Source of the DNA: Osedax fenrisi
Lineage: Eukaryota > Annelida > Polychaeta > Sabellida > Siboglinidae
NCBI GenBank assembly: GCA_964019155.1
Contig: OZ025241.1
Location: 54,906,872-54,970,871, forward strand
DNA length: 64,000 bases
Direction of reading: 5' to 3'
A model generated the notes under the pieces. That model saw only the letters and a program-made list of their open reading frames with translations. It was not told where the DNA came from and searched no databases. Positions 12,474 to 25,135 of the stretch are shown piece after piece. Position 1 is the first letter of the stretch; every line of letters starts with the position of its first letter. The translations under genes and the position numbers were made by a program.

Positions 12474-14220
12474 ATTAACAAAATATGATAATTAATATAT
12501 TTGTTAATATATTTAATACGGAAATAAAATTATTAAATGATATCATTATCGATTACTAATATTTATTATTATCAATATACTATAATGGCATACTTAATAG
12601 ACATGTGATTACATATATAATATATCTACACCTAGTATGGTATTACAGTGTATAAGTATTGGGTGAACATGTTACATTAATAAAATTATATTTATAATAA
12701 ATAAAATAATATGCATATCAATGTAATGTTAAGATATACGATACATGTAAAATATATTTATAACAAAAATATCGATTTCTATATAAATCAAACTGTAAAA
12801 TCTAATGAATCAAAAAGTATTGCATAATAAGATATTGAATTGTATGGCGAATTTTAATTGTATTATTGATTTAATTTATTTTTAATTGTAGCCTTTAGAA
12901 TAGTAAATATAAAATAAAACTGTTCATTGAACTATAGTATATTATAACACATATATGTGTTATAATGTGTGTCTGTATATTTAACGGCGTTAGGTATAAA
13001 TTAGAATATATATTAATATATAAATTAATAATTTACGATGAATTATGTATGTCTATATATATATTGTATAGTATGCAGGATCTAGAGAAATTAACAATAT
13101 TAAAATATAATTTAAAAATATAAACTTTAATAATTAATTATATATATATGTGTTGTATTAGTGAATATATTTGAAAAATGTTGTATACAATATAAAATAA
13201 ATATTAAGTGAAAATTTCGATAAATAAATATAACAATGATTTATATGAATAAACAAAAATGTTGTTAACAAAATGTGCAATATATAAATATTATAATGTA
13301 GCTACATTAAGTTAGATATAATAAATAAAATAGAAATAACAATGAAGTTAACAGTAAAAGTTAACAAAAAGTTAACAATAAAATGCATTAAATAATTTTG
13401 ATAGAATATCGATAGAGCGTAACTTTAATTGTTCTATATGATGTATACTATGCTGAATAATGTAAACATGCATACGCATGTGTTTCTAGAGACTGTTACA
13501 TTTGATAATTATTTTCTATCAACTGACTTAGGAAATTAATGCAATAGTGAAAATATACACAACCTATATGTAGAATAATTTTATATAAAATCATATAACA
13601 ATGAATAGAAATTAGGAATGAGATAACATTCATTATTTATTGACAAATATGTATATAATTATTATAAATTATGTATTATAAATAATATCATATAATCATA
13701 AGCATATAATTGTATACATAAACTATTTACCAATCATATGGTTTATAATATTAATACCATAGAAATAATAATATATTTTATACATTATATAACCTATCTA
13801 TTATTAGTAAACACATTAATAAGTCGAATTACTGATCAGAAATTCATATTATAATTACTTCACATGAAATACATTATAACATCTATGGATTTACATATAC
13901 GACTTTCTTTCATAATTATATTATTATAAACAAACAATGCACATACATATAATTACTGCCTCGCTAGATATATATTAGATGCCATCTCGATGAGTAACAA
14001 TAGTTTCCGATTTCACTAATTTTAGATAATATTTATTCCATTATATTAAAATTTACATTATGCTTTAATGCATATTATATTATATCAATTATATTTCAAT
14101 ATAATATTTATTATCGATTATAGTCGATAATTATAGATATCTATAGATACCAATTATGATTTTATTATTTAATATTAAAATTGATACAAATATAATTACA
14201 AATAATATCACATTTGCTAA
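12474..14220. other. AT-rich non-coding DNA
   Basis: No ORF, exon-like GC rise or complete element was recognised. Short poly(TA) stretches and TTAACA words recur around 13320-13385. It forms unique flank to the right of the GTA/LTR array. Confidence 0.6.
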
Positions 14221-14223
14221 AGT

Positions 14224-14225
<2 letters not shown>

Positions 14226-14261
<36 letters not shown>

Positions 14262-14458
14262 TTAATATGAGTATACTCATATTAATATGAGTATGTATCT
14301 ATGAGTATACATATGTGGTTATATATATAATACAATCGTACATAACGAGTACACTTATTCCCTCTCACATATTCAAATATATGTACAATATTATAAATGC
14401 ATATATATTTAAACATATAATATGCCTTTACATATCAATACATATTGATATTCATATA

Positions 14459-14545
<87 letters not shown>
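14226..14545. repeat. (TA)n microsatellites and TACTCATATTAATATGAGTA palindrome
   Basis: TA runs at 14226-14260 and 14461-14545. Next to the first (about 14262-14300) is a self-complementary stretch in which TACTCATATTAATATGAGTA occurs more than once. An ORF across this TA run reads only YIYIYI and is not a gene. Confidence 0.85.
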
Positions 14546-14552
<7 letters not shown>

Positions 14553-14831
14553 TAACATACATATGAGTATACGTAAATATGAATACATACGGTGTAATAA
14601 TCATATATATTAGAATCACCTAATTGTAATTTCTATGATAAGAATGTACACATTCATTATAACCACTCTCGTAATAGTTCGATCTATCAATAAACGCATG
14701 TATGAATCATACTTTATTATATCGGTGGTATTAATACACGCACGATGTCGCACGCACTTATATTACATTTTATTTCAGTGATATAATATTGTAAAATAGT
14801 AACATATAATCAAGCATTTTCATTGGTCATG

Positions 14832-15233
14832 TGGCCCGTATTACTAACATTAGGTGGCCTTTGCAAACATTTGATACACTTGTTAAATAACCCCCCACGC
14901 ACTTAATATTTAATATAAAGTAGAATGTATACATTTATATTCTTCGTATTTAATTAATCTTTCCAATCGTGATTTGAATTATTTAATTAATGTTATATTT
15001 ATTAACGAAAATGGTGGATAAATAAATAATTATTTAGTACATTTTCATTTGAAAACTATTTTTTGATATAATGATATTAGAAATAAAATGCAAATATTAA
15101 AAAAAAAAATACCCCTTAATAGAAATGTGATACTGAATAAATCTTGTATATATATTTTTTTGATTTGAACAATAGTTACTGAGATATCGCAGTGGCCCGT
15201 ATTACACACTGGCCCGTATTAGACATAATTCCC
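14832..15233 (-). mobile_element. Fragment of the (C)CCGTATTA repeat family
   Basis: TGGCCCGTATTA occurs at 14832, 15193 and 15210. Read on the minus strand from 15233, the order is TAGGGGAA, AATACGG, AGTG, AATACGG, then GATATCTCAG. This parallels the left end of the element at 22933 (TAGGGGAA, GAATACGG, CAGTG, GAATACGG, GGTATCTCAG). I call it a diverged, probably truncated relative; no partner terminus was found near 14830. Confidence 0.5.
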
Positions 15234-15632
15234 CTATATATATAAATAGGTATATATAATTAATATAATTCAAATACGTCCCATCTTACATTCTCTTCGT
15301 TACCGCATTGCTCCCTACTTATCTTCCGGAACTTTAGAAAAACTTCCCTAAATTCTAGAGCTTACAAAAGTTACTACTCTATAAAAGTCCCTCCCTCCTA
15401 CCATATCATACCGTATACGCTCTATTTGATCACTGAAATTATTCATAAATATTACGTTTTATTTACTCTTCTTTAACCCCCTTAAAAACAATGTTACTAT
15501 ATACAATAATATAATCAGTTGCAACGCATAGCAACCAAATTAAAAGTCGCATAAATTTAACGCGTTATTTCTACAAATGAAAAAAAATTAATTTCTTTAA
15601 AATTAATTAATTTCGACATACATTCGGATAAC

Positions 15633-15836
15633 TTGTTTTCTATATTATACGGAATTACTTTCGATATTTACGTAGTCATTACATTAAAGGATGAGGTTTT
15701 AAAATCGATTTCGAAAATAAGAAAATTGAAACATCATAACACTAATTTATTTAGTAAACAAGAAAAATCGAATTCGGCAATTGTTCAATTTAAAATCATA
15801 AGGAAACAGTTTGTTAAAAATATATATAATTTCTAA
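15633..15836 (+). other. Short open frame in LINE leader, doubtful
   Basis: A 67-codon open stretch with no ATG at its apparent start and no recognised domain, followed within 36 bases by the PHD-type ORF1. It may be leader sequence or a remnant of an upstream coding part. I would not treat it as a gene. Confidence 0.2.
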
Positions 15837-15871
15837 AACTATATATTTGTAATATATTTATTACATTAAAA

Positions 15872-16842
15872 ATGGATTGTATTACATGTAATTTAGAAAT
15901 TAATAACGAAAATTATATATTATGTTCATGTGGTAATAAATACCATTTTAAATGCTTATATAAAGCACAAATTATGAAAACAAATTGGTCTAATAAATCA
16001 CCACCAAAATATGCTATTCAATTATTTAGATCGCAAAATTTTACATTTAAATGTAATACATGTATAAATAATAATAATGATAATACACCAATAAATCTAC
16101 CTAGTTTAAATAACTCATTACCATCGTCTACTATTATTGATAATAGTAATATTAATACTTTAATAAATAGCACAGAAACAAAATTAAATATGTTACTATC
16201 AAAAATCACTGAAATAAGTGATATGATTGTTGTTAAAAAATCATACGCTAATGTAACTGCTAATGTAACCTCTACTATAACTACTTCTGATACCTTTACT
16301 GACAATTTGGTAAAATCAGTAAATATTATTAAAAATAATATAGATAGCAATAATGAAATAATTATTCACAATATAAATATTCCCAATAATGATAAAACTA
16401 ATTTCTTTAAATACTTAGTAAATATTATTTGTAAACAGTAGATATTAATAAATCGTGTGTATTATCAATAGTTCAATTATCATTTAATAAATTAAAATTA
16501 ATTTTAGATAATGTGGTCTCAAAAAAAATTATTTTATCAAATATTAACCGATTATGTAAATTACGAGATCTACAAAATTCATTCATTAGAACATCTCTAG
16601 ATGAAATATCACTAGAACGACATAAGATATTATACCATGTAGTTAAATTAATTAAAAGTAAAAAAATTATCAAATGTATTTATAATTCTAGAAGTAGTTC
16701 CTATGAACTAAGATATATTATAAATAATAAAATTGACTGGAATATTTCAATTGGTGATAATAATTTTAGTGTATGGAAATTGTCATATATTACTTATAAA
16801 AATTCCATTATTAATAAAAATAAAACTACAGGTTCTAGATGA
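15872..16842 (+). pseudogene. LINE ORF1 with PHD-like zinc finger
   Basis: The ATG at 15872 opens 189 codons. A Cys/His cluster lies near the start: CITC, CSC, HFKC and CNTC, spaced like a PHD finger (C4HC3). PHD-type ORF1 proteins are known in several CR1/L2-group LINEs. The rest is rich in Asn, Ser and Thr. A stop falls at 16439-16441, while homologous-looking coding continues one frame over (16513-16842). That part reaches TGA and then, still in frame, the IYYANARS start of an endonuclease. The reading thus contains at least one frameshift and one stop. Confidence 0.7.
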
Positions 16843-16879
16843 CTAACCGGCAATAAAGATGAAAATATTAAAAATAACA

Positions 16880-19675
16880 ATTTAAATATATATTATGCTA
16901 ATGCTCGTAGTATTAGAAATAAAATGAATTTTTGGAATTTTTACTTTCATCTGATAAATATGACATTATATGTTTAGTTGAAACATTCTTAACTGTAGAT
17001 GATAGAGATTATCTATATTTAATCGGTGGAAAAAATTATACACTATTTAGATACGATAAATTAATTCATAGAGGAGGTGTTGCGATATTTTGTAAATCTA
17101 GTTTATGTCCTGTAAGAAATTTTATTTCACACATAAATGTTCAATATATACATTTTAAAATTAATTCAAAAATTCCATTTAATATTATATGTGTTTATAT
17201 ACCTCCAAATTGTAATGAAGTATCTCATGAACAGATATGTAAATTATTTGATATAACCCAACAAAATTATAATTCATCTATAATTATAGGATATTTTAAT
17301 TTACCAAATTTTAATTGGAAAGATTATACATTTCCTAGTTAGGAAGTTATGCATTACTTTTCGATTCGATTATTAAAAATTCATTTTCACAATTAATAAA
17401 TAAGCAAACTCGTAATAATAATATAATTGATTTACTTTTTATTAATGAAAAACAATTACTATCTAATATAAATATTGGAGACTATTTCGGATTATACAAA
17501 AATATAAGTGACCACTATTCTGTTTCATTTAATGTAAATATTGAAAAATACCCATGTAAACAGATTTTAAAATCAAACAATTTTGATTTCAATAATGCTA
17601 ATATAAAATTGATTAAATATCATCTTTCTAGATTTAATTGGGAATATCTAAATTCAAATGATTATAATATCGATCAAAAAGTAGAATATTTTAATAAGGT
17701 TCTAAATAAATTATTTATATCACATATTCCTAATATAAATAATACAATAAAACAGGTACTTCCGAAGAATATATTGAAATTGAAGAAGCAAGTAAAAAAA
17801 TTATTTAGAAAATCTAAAACTAATTTACAATATAAATATAATTGGATAGAAGCAAAAAAAAAATTATCCAAAGAATTATAATCTTTAAATTTTAAGAGAG
17901 AGATTAATGCAATTAATTCAAAAAATAAATTAAAGTTTTATAAATTTATGAAAAAAAGACAAAATTTAAAATATGGAGTATCTCCTCTAATTGATATATC
18001 AAATAATAATATTGTATTTTCAGATCTCGACAAAGCAAATACGTTAAATTCATATTTTAGTTCAATTCAACAAAATGATAATTGAAATTTACCCGAATTT
18101 TATAATTTAACTAAACAAAAATTTGATAATATTGATTTAAATCTTGAAATAATTAAAATATTTTTAAATAGATTAAAAATTACACATACTTTCGGAACTG
18201 ATGGGATACCATCTTCTATGTTAAAATTAGTATCTAATGAATTATGTAGGCCTTTATATATTATTTTTAATTCATCTTTATTATCGGGTAATATACCGAA
18301 AATTTGGAAAAAATCTATAATCACACCAATTTTTAAAAAGGGTGAACCATCAAATTCAAATAATTACAGGCCTATTTCAATAACATGTGTAATGTGTAGA
18401 GTATTAGAACGTATTATTTCTAAACAATTATTTTTTTATTTAAAATCTAATAATTTATTAACAAAATATCAATATGGTTTTATAAGTGGAAAATCCACAG
18501 AATTACTATTAACAAAATGTTTAAAATGTTGGTATAATGAATTGAATAATAAAAAATGTGTAGATATAATATATATTGATTTTTCAAAAGCTGTTGATGT
18601 TGTTTCTCATGAAAAACTATTATTTAAATTAAAATCATATGGTATATCTAATAAAATAATAAAATGGTTTTATAATTTTTTATCGAATAGATCTCAAATT
18701 ACACGGGTTGAAAATTCTTTTTCAAATAGTTCTATTGTAAAATCTGGAGTACCACAAGGATCGGTTTTAGGTCCAATTTTATTTTTATTATATATTAATG
18801 ATCTTCTTAGTATATTCTCTTCAAAAATGCATATTGATTTATTTGGCGATGATACAAAATTATATTTTTCTTACGCATCTGAGAGTGAAAGATTTCTTTT
18901 ACAAAATAATTTAAATTTATTTTCACAATGGGCAAATAAATGGCAATTAAATATTTCATTATCAAAATGTGCAGTTATGACTTTAGGGAAGGTAACTCCA
19001 TCAAAATATTTTATAAATAATATTCAATTAGAAAACGTTACTTTTTTTAAAGATTTAGGAATAATATTTGAAAATAACCTTTTATTTAATAAACATATTG
19101 ATTATATTTGTAAAAAAGCTTATTTTTCTCTGCATTCAATTTTTAGATGCATTACTACAAAATCCCCTAGAGAATTATTAAATGCATATAAAATTTATTG
19201 CAGACCAATTTTAGAATATGCATCCATAATTTGGTCACCTTTTTCAAAGGTTAGTAAATTTCGTAGTCTCATAGACCAACTTGAAAGGGTGAACAGATTA
19301 TTTACTAGACGATTAATTACAAGATGCGTAGGATATACAAATTCATCAAATATTAATTATAAAACATATATAGAGAGATTGGTATATTTTAAATTAGAAT
19401 CACTTGAACTTAGAAGATTAAAAATAGATCTAACTACAATTTTAAAAATTTCAAATAATTATACAGATATAAATATATCTGATATACTTAACATTTCGAA
19501 TAATTGTAGAACTATAGGTAATTGTAAAAAATTAAATGTAATACATAATTCTGATAATTCAATTAAAAATATAATTAATAATAGATCAGTTAATATATGG
19601 AATTCATTAAATAATGATATAATAAAATCTGTATCTGTTTCATCTTTTAAAAATAAAATAAACAAAATCTGTTGA
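16880..19675 (+). pseudogene. LINE ORF2: AP-like endonuclease and reverse transcriptase, broken
   Basis: Endonuclease motifs appear in order: YANARSIRNK (about 16890), VETFL (about 16975), IIGYFN (about 17281) and SDHYS (about 17508). GDFN is the usual third motif, so the catalytic Asp has become Tyr. Frames change near 16930 and 17340, and TAA (17879-17881) and TGA (18083-18085) interrupt the next frame. An open 485-codon RT segment then runs 18218-19675. It contains YRPIS, the motif A Asp (IDFSKAVD, residue 121), GVPQGSVLGP (178-187) and FGDD (209-212; most relatives have FADD). The C-terminal part has RPILEYASIIWSP, typical of this LINE group. The copy is inactive. Confidence 0.9.
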
Positions 19676-19799
19676 CAAACAACTTTTTTTTAACAGAAAT
19701 TTATAATTTTATATTGATTTATGTTTCATTTTATATCTTAATTATTGCATTATATCTTCTGGTTTTTTTTAATGTGTTTTTGTTATAGAAAATTTGGGT

Positions 19800-20345
19800 T
19801 TTTTATATCTATATTTCAAATATATTATAATATAAAATTAATAATTCATTATTATTACAGATAAAGTGGGAAGTATTATTTTATTTTTGTTTGTTCGGTA
19901 TTATATGTTTGTTTTATATATATTTTGTAAATATGTTTCAAATGTATTATATTACTAAACTACAATATTAATAATTTTCTATTATTTCAGATAGTGATAA
20001 GTATTATATTGTTTGTTTCGTAATATTATTGGTATGTTTTGATATTAACTGTTTTTGTATAGGTATATTGGCTTATTTTATTTGTAACTTGTTTTATTTA
20101 TATATATATATATATGTTTCAAATGTATTATAGGTACTTACAATTAAAATATAAAATTAATAAAGTACTACCTACTATTATTACAGATTTTGGTAAGTAT
20201 TACATTATTTGTTTGTTTCATTCTAGTATATGTTTTATCCTATTGGTTTATTTGATTTTTAACATGTTCTGTTTATAATATATTTTAAATTTAACATTTA
20301 AATATTAAACTATATAACTAATAATTTATTACTAAAACAGGGTAA
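19800..20345 (+). repeat. Imperfect tandem repeats in LINE 3' region
   Basis: Units of roughly 130-190 bp share the words TTTCAAATGTATTATA (19815, 19936, 20117), TTATTATTACAGAT and TAAGTATTA.ATTGTTTGTTTC. The CAG(AT/GG) anchors lie near 19860, 19989, 20184 and 20340. The repeats follow the RT stop and precede a T-rich stretch (TTTATTTCTATTTTCGAT). Confidence 0.65.
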
Positions 20346-20681
20346 CAAGATAAGAAGAGTTCTATAAAGTTAAAGTAGAAATTGAATATTTCGATGCCAC
20401 TTACAAAATAATGTATTTTATTTCTATTTTCGATTATTTTTACGCTATCTTTTATTTCTATTTTGATCATTTTTCGTTTATTTTTACTATATGATTTATT
20501 TCTACTTTCGATTGTTTTTCGTTTATTTTTACGGTAACTGTAAAACGTTTTAATTTCTTTAATTTTTTAATTTCGTATTATTCTTTGTTTATTTCTATAA
20601 CGTATGTTATCGTTTGCAAATATTTATACTTTATACTTTCGATTATATTTTCGGCTATGTATTTGCTTAAATAAATTATCA

Positions 20682-21196
20682 ATCAATATCAGGGCCGGCT
20701 TAAGCATACTATGGGCCCCGGGCAAAAAAAAACGTATGGGCCCCATACGAATTTCATAACATATTAAATGGGCCATTCTATAAATAACAAATATCTATAA
20801 TACTACAATTTATTTATATATATATATAAATGATGTAGGTCCTATTATTATTCTATCAAATTATGTAAAAATATTTATAATCTTTAAAAAATTTTGTTTT
20901 TCATATATATGTACATGTAGGAGACCTATAGGAGACCTATTACCTGTAGGAGACCCTATCATGTGAAGGAGACCCACTTTAAGATGCATCTAATATATAT
21001 AGGGGGGGTCTTCTCACGCTATGGGTCTAACTAATTATTACGATACCCACTTAAAATCATTGCAATGTAATATTTTATAATTTACAAATTTAATTTTAAG
21101 TTTAGAGAAGCTTAAGTTAGATAATTCTCCATCAAGTTTAATTATTTACCATTAAATATATTAGGATGAAAATGTCTACAATTGGATATATCTAGC

Positions 21197-21232
<36 letters not shown>

Positions 21233-22411
21233 TTTGTATAGTCCATTCCTTTGAGGTGTATATCAATATGATATGATATATGTTTAATACTAAATTATCT
21301 TATCTAAATTACCTATATACTAATCATCTTAATTGAATAAATACATTGACTCTAGTAATGTAATTTACGTAATATGTTAACATATTATTAAACATATATA
21401 ATATCAGATATAAATTATGTAATTTTGGGAAATCCACAAGATACTGCTCTAATAAAATCTGTTTGTGATGACCATATTTTATTCGATAATGATTTTAATA
21501 AAACATATTATATTCTTCTTTAATAATATTTAATTATAGTCTTCTTTTTTAAATATAGATGTTAATATATTCTTTATTTAGTTTGGTTAAATAAATTATA
21601 TTCATTTGGGATGAAAGCAAACAATACTGCTACGAAGATTCAACGGCATTTTTCCCAACCAGATTTAAGGAATGTACAGCGCATATATGGGGATCCATAT
21701 TGACAATGGACTATGGTATATAATGATTTCTTTCATTTTCAGAAATCATAGTTAAAATATATCTTAATATATATCTCATATTTAATTTTAATATAAAGAT
21801 ATCTTTCATTTTCAGAAATCATAGTTAAAATATATCTTAATATATATCTCATATTTAATTTTAATATAAAGAAGTATACTTTATTTTCGTAAACTAATTA
21901 TATAAATATAAATTGTTAAGATTGAATTATGGTTAATATTCCCTTAAATTGGGTAAAAAAGGTTAATAAGTTTATCATTTATCATTTTCTAGTTTAACAA
22001 ACAATTATTTATCAATCCATTTCATACTATTTTATCTGACAAACAGATATGTGTGATATGATCTATGGTTATCACTATTAGCATATGCTCCAAAATCTTC
22101 ATGTACCTGCAGGTGCATAAACAAACATGTTTCCACCATAGCTTCGTGTAAATTTAGAAATTTTTGTAACATTTTTGTAAAATTCACTTTTCAAATCGAT
22201 CTAAATGATTCATATTTAATTTATTTATTATATTATTTTTATTTATTTAATTAGAATTAATAATATATAAGAAAAATACAGTTGAGACAATTTTTTTTTA
22301 GATAAATAGTAAAAAAAATGTTCTCAAATAATTCATGGGCCCCCCATAATGTGGGGCCCCGGGCAATTGCCCGGTTTGCCCCCCCCCCCATAAGCCGGCC
22401 CTGATCAATAT
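20682..22411. mobile_element. Non-autonomous hAT element (CAGGGCCGGC ends) with TSD ATCAATAT
   Basis: Element proper 20690-22403 (1714 bp). The ends are CAGGGCCGGCTTA and its inverse TAAGCCGGCCCTG. The 8-bp flank ATCAATAT is exactly repeated at 20682-20689 and 22404-22411, the hAT hallmark. Subterminal GGGCCCCGGGC blocks stand at both ends. No transposase ORF is seen. It interrupts the LINE 3' region. It also carries a 73-bp tandem duplication (21730-21802 and 21803-21875). Confidence 0.9.
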
Positions 22412-22654
22412 ATATATACTCATTAAATCATCCAAATTACTAAATTCTCCAACTCACTTTAATCCTACTTACTTATTTTTTCTGTATTCATTATTTTTAT
22501 ATCGTTTTATCTGCAAGTATTATTATATACTTATTATCGGACGATTTTGTTGAATAAATTGATTCAATTAGTTCAATGTATTAATACACATTTTTCTTAT
22601 TATGTTCTCCCCGTAAGAGCGAACTATAGGTATAGGGTTTAGTGATAATACACC

Positions 22655-22683
22655 ATTAATCATCATTATCATCATCATCATCA
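22655..22683 (+). repeat. (ATC)n tail, probable LINE 3' end
   Basis: ATCATCATTATCATCATC follows AGCGAACTATAGGTATAGGG. CR1/L2-group LINEs often end in a short microsatellite, so I take this as the element end. Confidence 0.5.
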
Positions 22684-22785
22684 TAATATAATGTATAATT
22701 ATGTGTATATAATATATTTTTTATAACTAATTACATTAATTATATAAACTATATTACATATTATTATATATTACTAATAGTTATT

Positions 22786-22819
<34 letters not shown>

Positions 22820-22822
<3 letters not shown>

Positions 22823-22860
22823 GGGATAGTATTCGAATACCGACACTATAAGAATAAATC
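22820..22860. mobile_element. Short relic of the GTATTCGG repeat family
   Basis: TAGGGGATAGTATTCGAATA next to a TA run resembles the first 20 bases of the element starting at 22933 (TAGGGGAAAGTAACCGAATA). It is too short to define ends. Confidence 0.35.
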
Positions 22861-22930
22861 ACCATCATTTTATTATTTCTCAATTACATATTTCCAAATT
22901 GTATTTATGTGTATTCATTTATGTATTAAG

Positions 22931-23924
22931 TAGGGGAAAGTAACCGAATACGGACAGTGCCCGAATACGGATACTCTCGGTATCTCAGAAACCATAAATC
23001 CTACAAAAAAATGTTTAATTAATAAAATATTTATAATTATATAAATAGTCTAAAAAAGTATTTTTTATTTTTTTATTATTCAAAATATAGCTGATATATT
23101 CAATAAACTGATTTTTTTATTACGTTTTTAAATTTATGAAAAAAAATGTCAACTTAAAACCATCTTAAGAATATACAAATGTATCGATAAAATATAACAT
23201 TATATTATTTAAAAATAAAGCATTCTAAAATTATATATATAATTTCTATATTTGTTATCAACTATTCATAAAGTTATAAGTAGGTATATGTAGAAGTCAT
23301 ATAATATCCTAATACTGACACTCTAGATGTATTTATACGGACAGTGTCCGTCGGACACCCTATAACCAATCAGCGCGCAAAATATGAACTATTCTGATTT
23401 TCATAAAAATCGCGTGCGTGTTAACTTTTAACTCTATTAATATTAATATTAAAGTTAATATTAATACCACCACAAAAGCTAAATCTAAAATTTGTATTAT
23501 TTAGATACTTAATTGTATTATTAATTAAAAAAATAATAAAAATAAATAAATTAACAACTAATTAAATTAGAATACACTGTTCATAAAATTAATTATAAAT
23601 AATGTAATTTTAATTTGTCTGATGGATTCATCATAATATATAGTTTATCTAGGTGGTGGTGTCCGTATTATAACACAGGGTATGCAACCTATTTGACGGA
23701 CACTGTCCGTATTCGGAAATTGGTAGGTAATACGGAAACCCTTATTATCTATGGAATTAAAAAATTAAATAAAATTTTAAAATCACAATAATATCTATAA
23801 TCATATAATATTAATATATTTTAATTTTTGAATACAAATAATGAGTCATAAAATGTTATGACCATTTATTGTTAAAGTGTCCGTATTATAATACGTATAG
23901 GTACCTATAGGTTACTTTCCCTTA
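22931..23924. mobile_element. TA-flanked TIR element with GTCCGTATT motifs
   Basis: 13-bp terminal inverted repeats, GGGGAAAGTAACC (22933-22945) and GGTTACTTTCCCT (23910-23922), match at 12 of 13 and are flanked by TA on both sides, as in Tc1/mariner-type elements. Inside, (T)GTCCGTATT or its inverse occurs at about 22946, 22972, 23335, 23659, 23702, 23732 and 23878, partly as larger inverted pairs. No transposase is seen, so it is non-autonomous. The same family occurs near 15200. Confidence 0.75.
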
Positions 23925-24017
23925 ATTGCAATACTTTTCTGATCGACTTTATTCTATAAAGTAATTATCTCCATGGTTTTCATAATATCAAAGTATTAAA
24001 TTCATGCATTTTATTGA

Positions 24018-25086
24018 ATAAATAAGTTGCAACTAGTAATGTAATTTACGTTATATTTTAACATATATAGGTATATAACATATAACATATATAACATATA
24101 TACCTAATATCAGATATAAATTATGTAGGTTAATTATGAGAAATCCACAAGTTTGTGCATGCATTAATAATTATTAGTAGATTAATCTGTTTATAATATC
24201 CATATTATATTCGATAATGCTTTTAATAAAACATATTATATTCTCCTCAATCTAGATTTTAATATTTTCTTTATTTAGTTTGGCTAATAAATGATATTGG
24301 TTTTGGATAAAAGCAAATAATATTGCTACAATTGTCGAAGATTCAACGGCATTTTGCCCAACCAGATTTAAGTAATGCACAGCGCAGATATTGGGATCCA
24401 TATTACTGTGCATATAGGTACATATATACCTACCTACCTATCTCATATTTAAATATTTTTCGTAAACTAATTATAGAATTATAAATTGTTAAGATTCAAC
24501 TATGGTTAAGATTCCCTTAACATTTCATTCTATAATTTTGATACATTTAAATAATAAAATTTACTATATATGATATGTAATAGTATCATAAAAGTTACTC
24601 AACAGAAATCAACAGCTCGGCATTTTGTAACACAACAGAAATCAACAGCTCGGATGTAAATGGTTAATACGTTTATCATTTATCACTTTCTAGTTTATCA
24701 AACAATTATTTATTAATCCGCTTCATACTCATTTTATCTGAAAATCAGAGATATGTGAGATGATCTATGGTGATCCCAATTAGCATGTGCTCCAACATCT
24801 TCATGTACCTGTTTACACCAAATATTATGGTAAATTTAGACATTTTTGTCAAATTCACTTTTAAAATGTGCTAAATGCCTAAATGACTCTTATTTAATTA
24901 ATTTACTATATTATTTTTATTTTTTTAATTAAAATTAATAATAGAATATATAAGAAAAATACAGTTAAGAAAAGAATTTTTTATATAAATAGTAAAAAAA
25001 AATGTTTCTCAAATAATTCATGGGCCCCCCAAAATGTAGGGCCCCGGCAATTACCCGATTTATCCCCTCCCCCCTTAAGCCGGCCC
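24018..25086. mobile_element. Second, 5'-truncated copy of the CAGGGCCGGC hAT
   Basis: Matches 21340-22400 in order: CTAGTAATGTAATTTACG, AATATCAGATATAAATTATG, CAACGGCATTTTGCCCAACC, TGGGCCCCCCA.AATGT and the terminal TTAAGCCGGCCC. It has many substitutions and indels. It lacks the first 650 bases and the left end. A duplicated ACAGAAATCAACAGCTCGG lies at about 24602-24655. Confidence 0.75.
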
Positions 25087-25092
25087 AGGCCA

Positions 25093-25135
25093 CCATCGAT
25101 ATAAAGAAAGATATAAACTTTCTTTATATCGATGG
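25093..25135. repeat. Perfect 18-bp hairpin
   Basis: CCATCGATATAAAGAAAG (25093-25110), a 7-base loop, then its exact inverse (25118-25135). It stands between two hAT elements. No terminator T-run or gene next to it gives it a role. Confidence 0.85.

Larger units (their letters stand above)
15270..22683 (+). mobile_element. Decayed PHD-ORF1/endonuclease/RT LINE, interrupted by hAT
   Basis: Probable full extent of one non-LTR retrotransposon. It starts with a relatively GC-rich leader (about 15270-15480). An ORF1 with PHD-like zinc fingers follows, then endonuclease and reverse transcriptase, then a 3' region with imperfect tandem repeats. The 3' region resumes after a 1.7 kb hAT insertion and ends in (ATC)n at about 22655-22683. 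The YRPIS-like RT block and the microsatellite tail suit the CR1/L2/Jockey group. Several frameshifts and stops show that this copy is dead. The 5' boundary is an estimate. Confidence 0.7.

Noticed and set aside
14315..14566. 83-codon ORF ending in YIYIYI
   Set aside because: Reads through a TA microsatellite.
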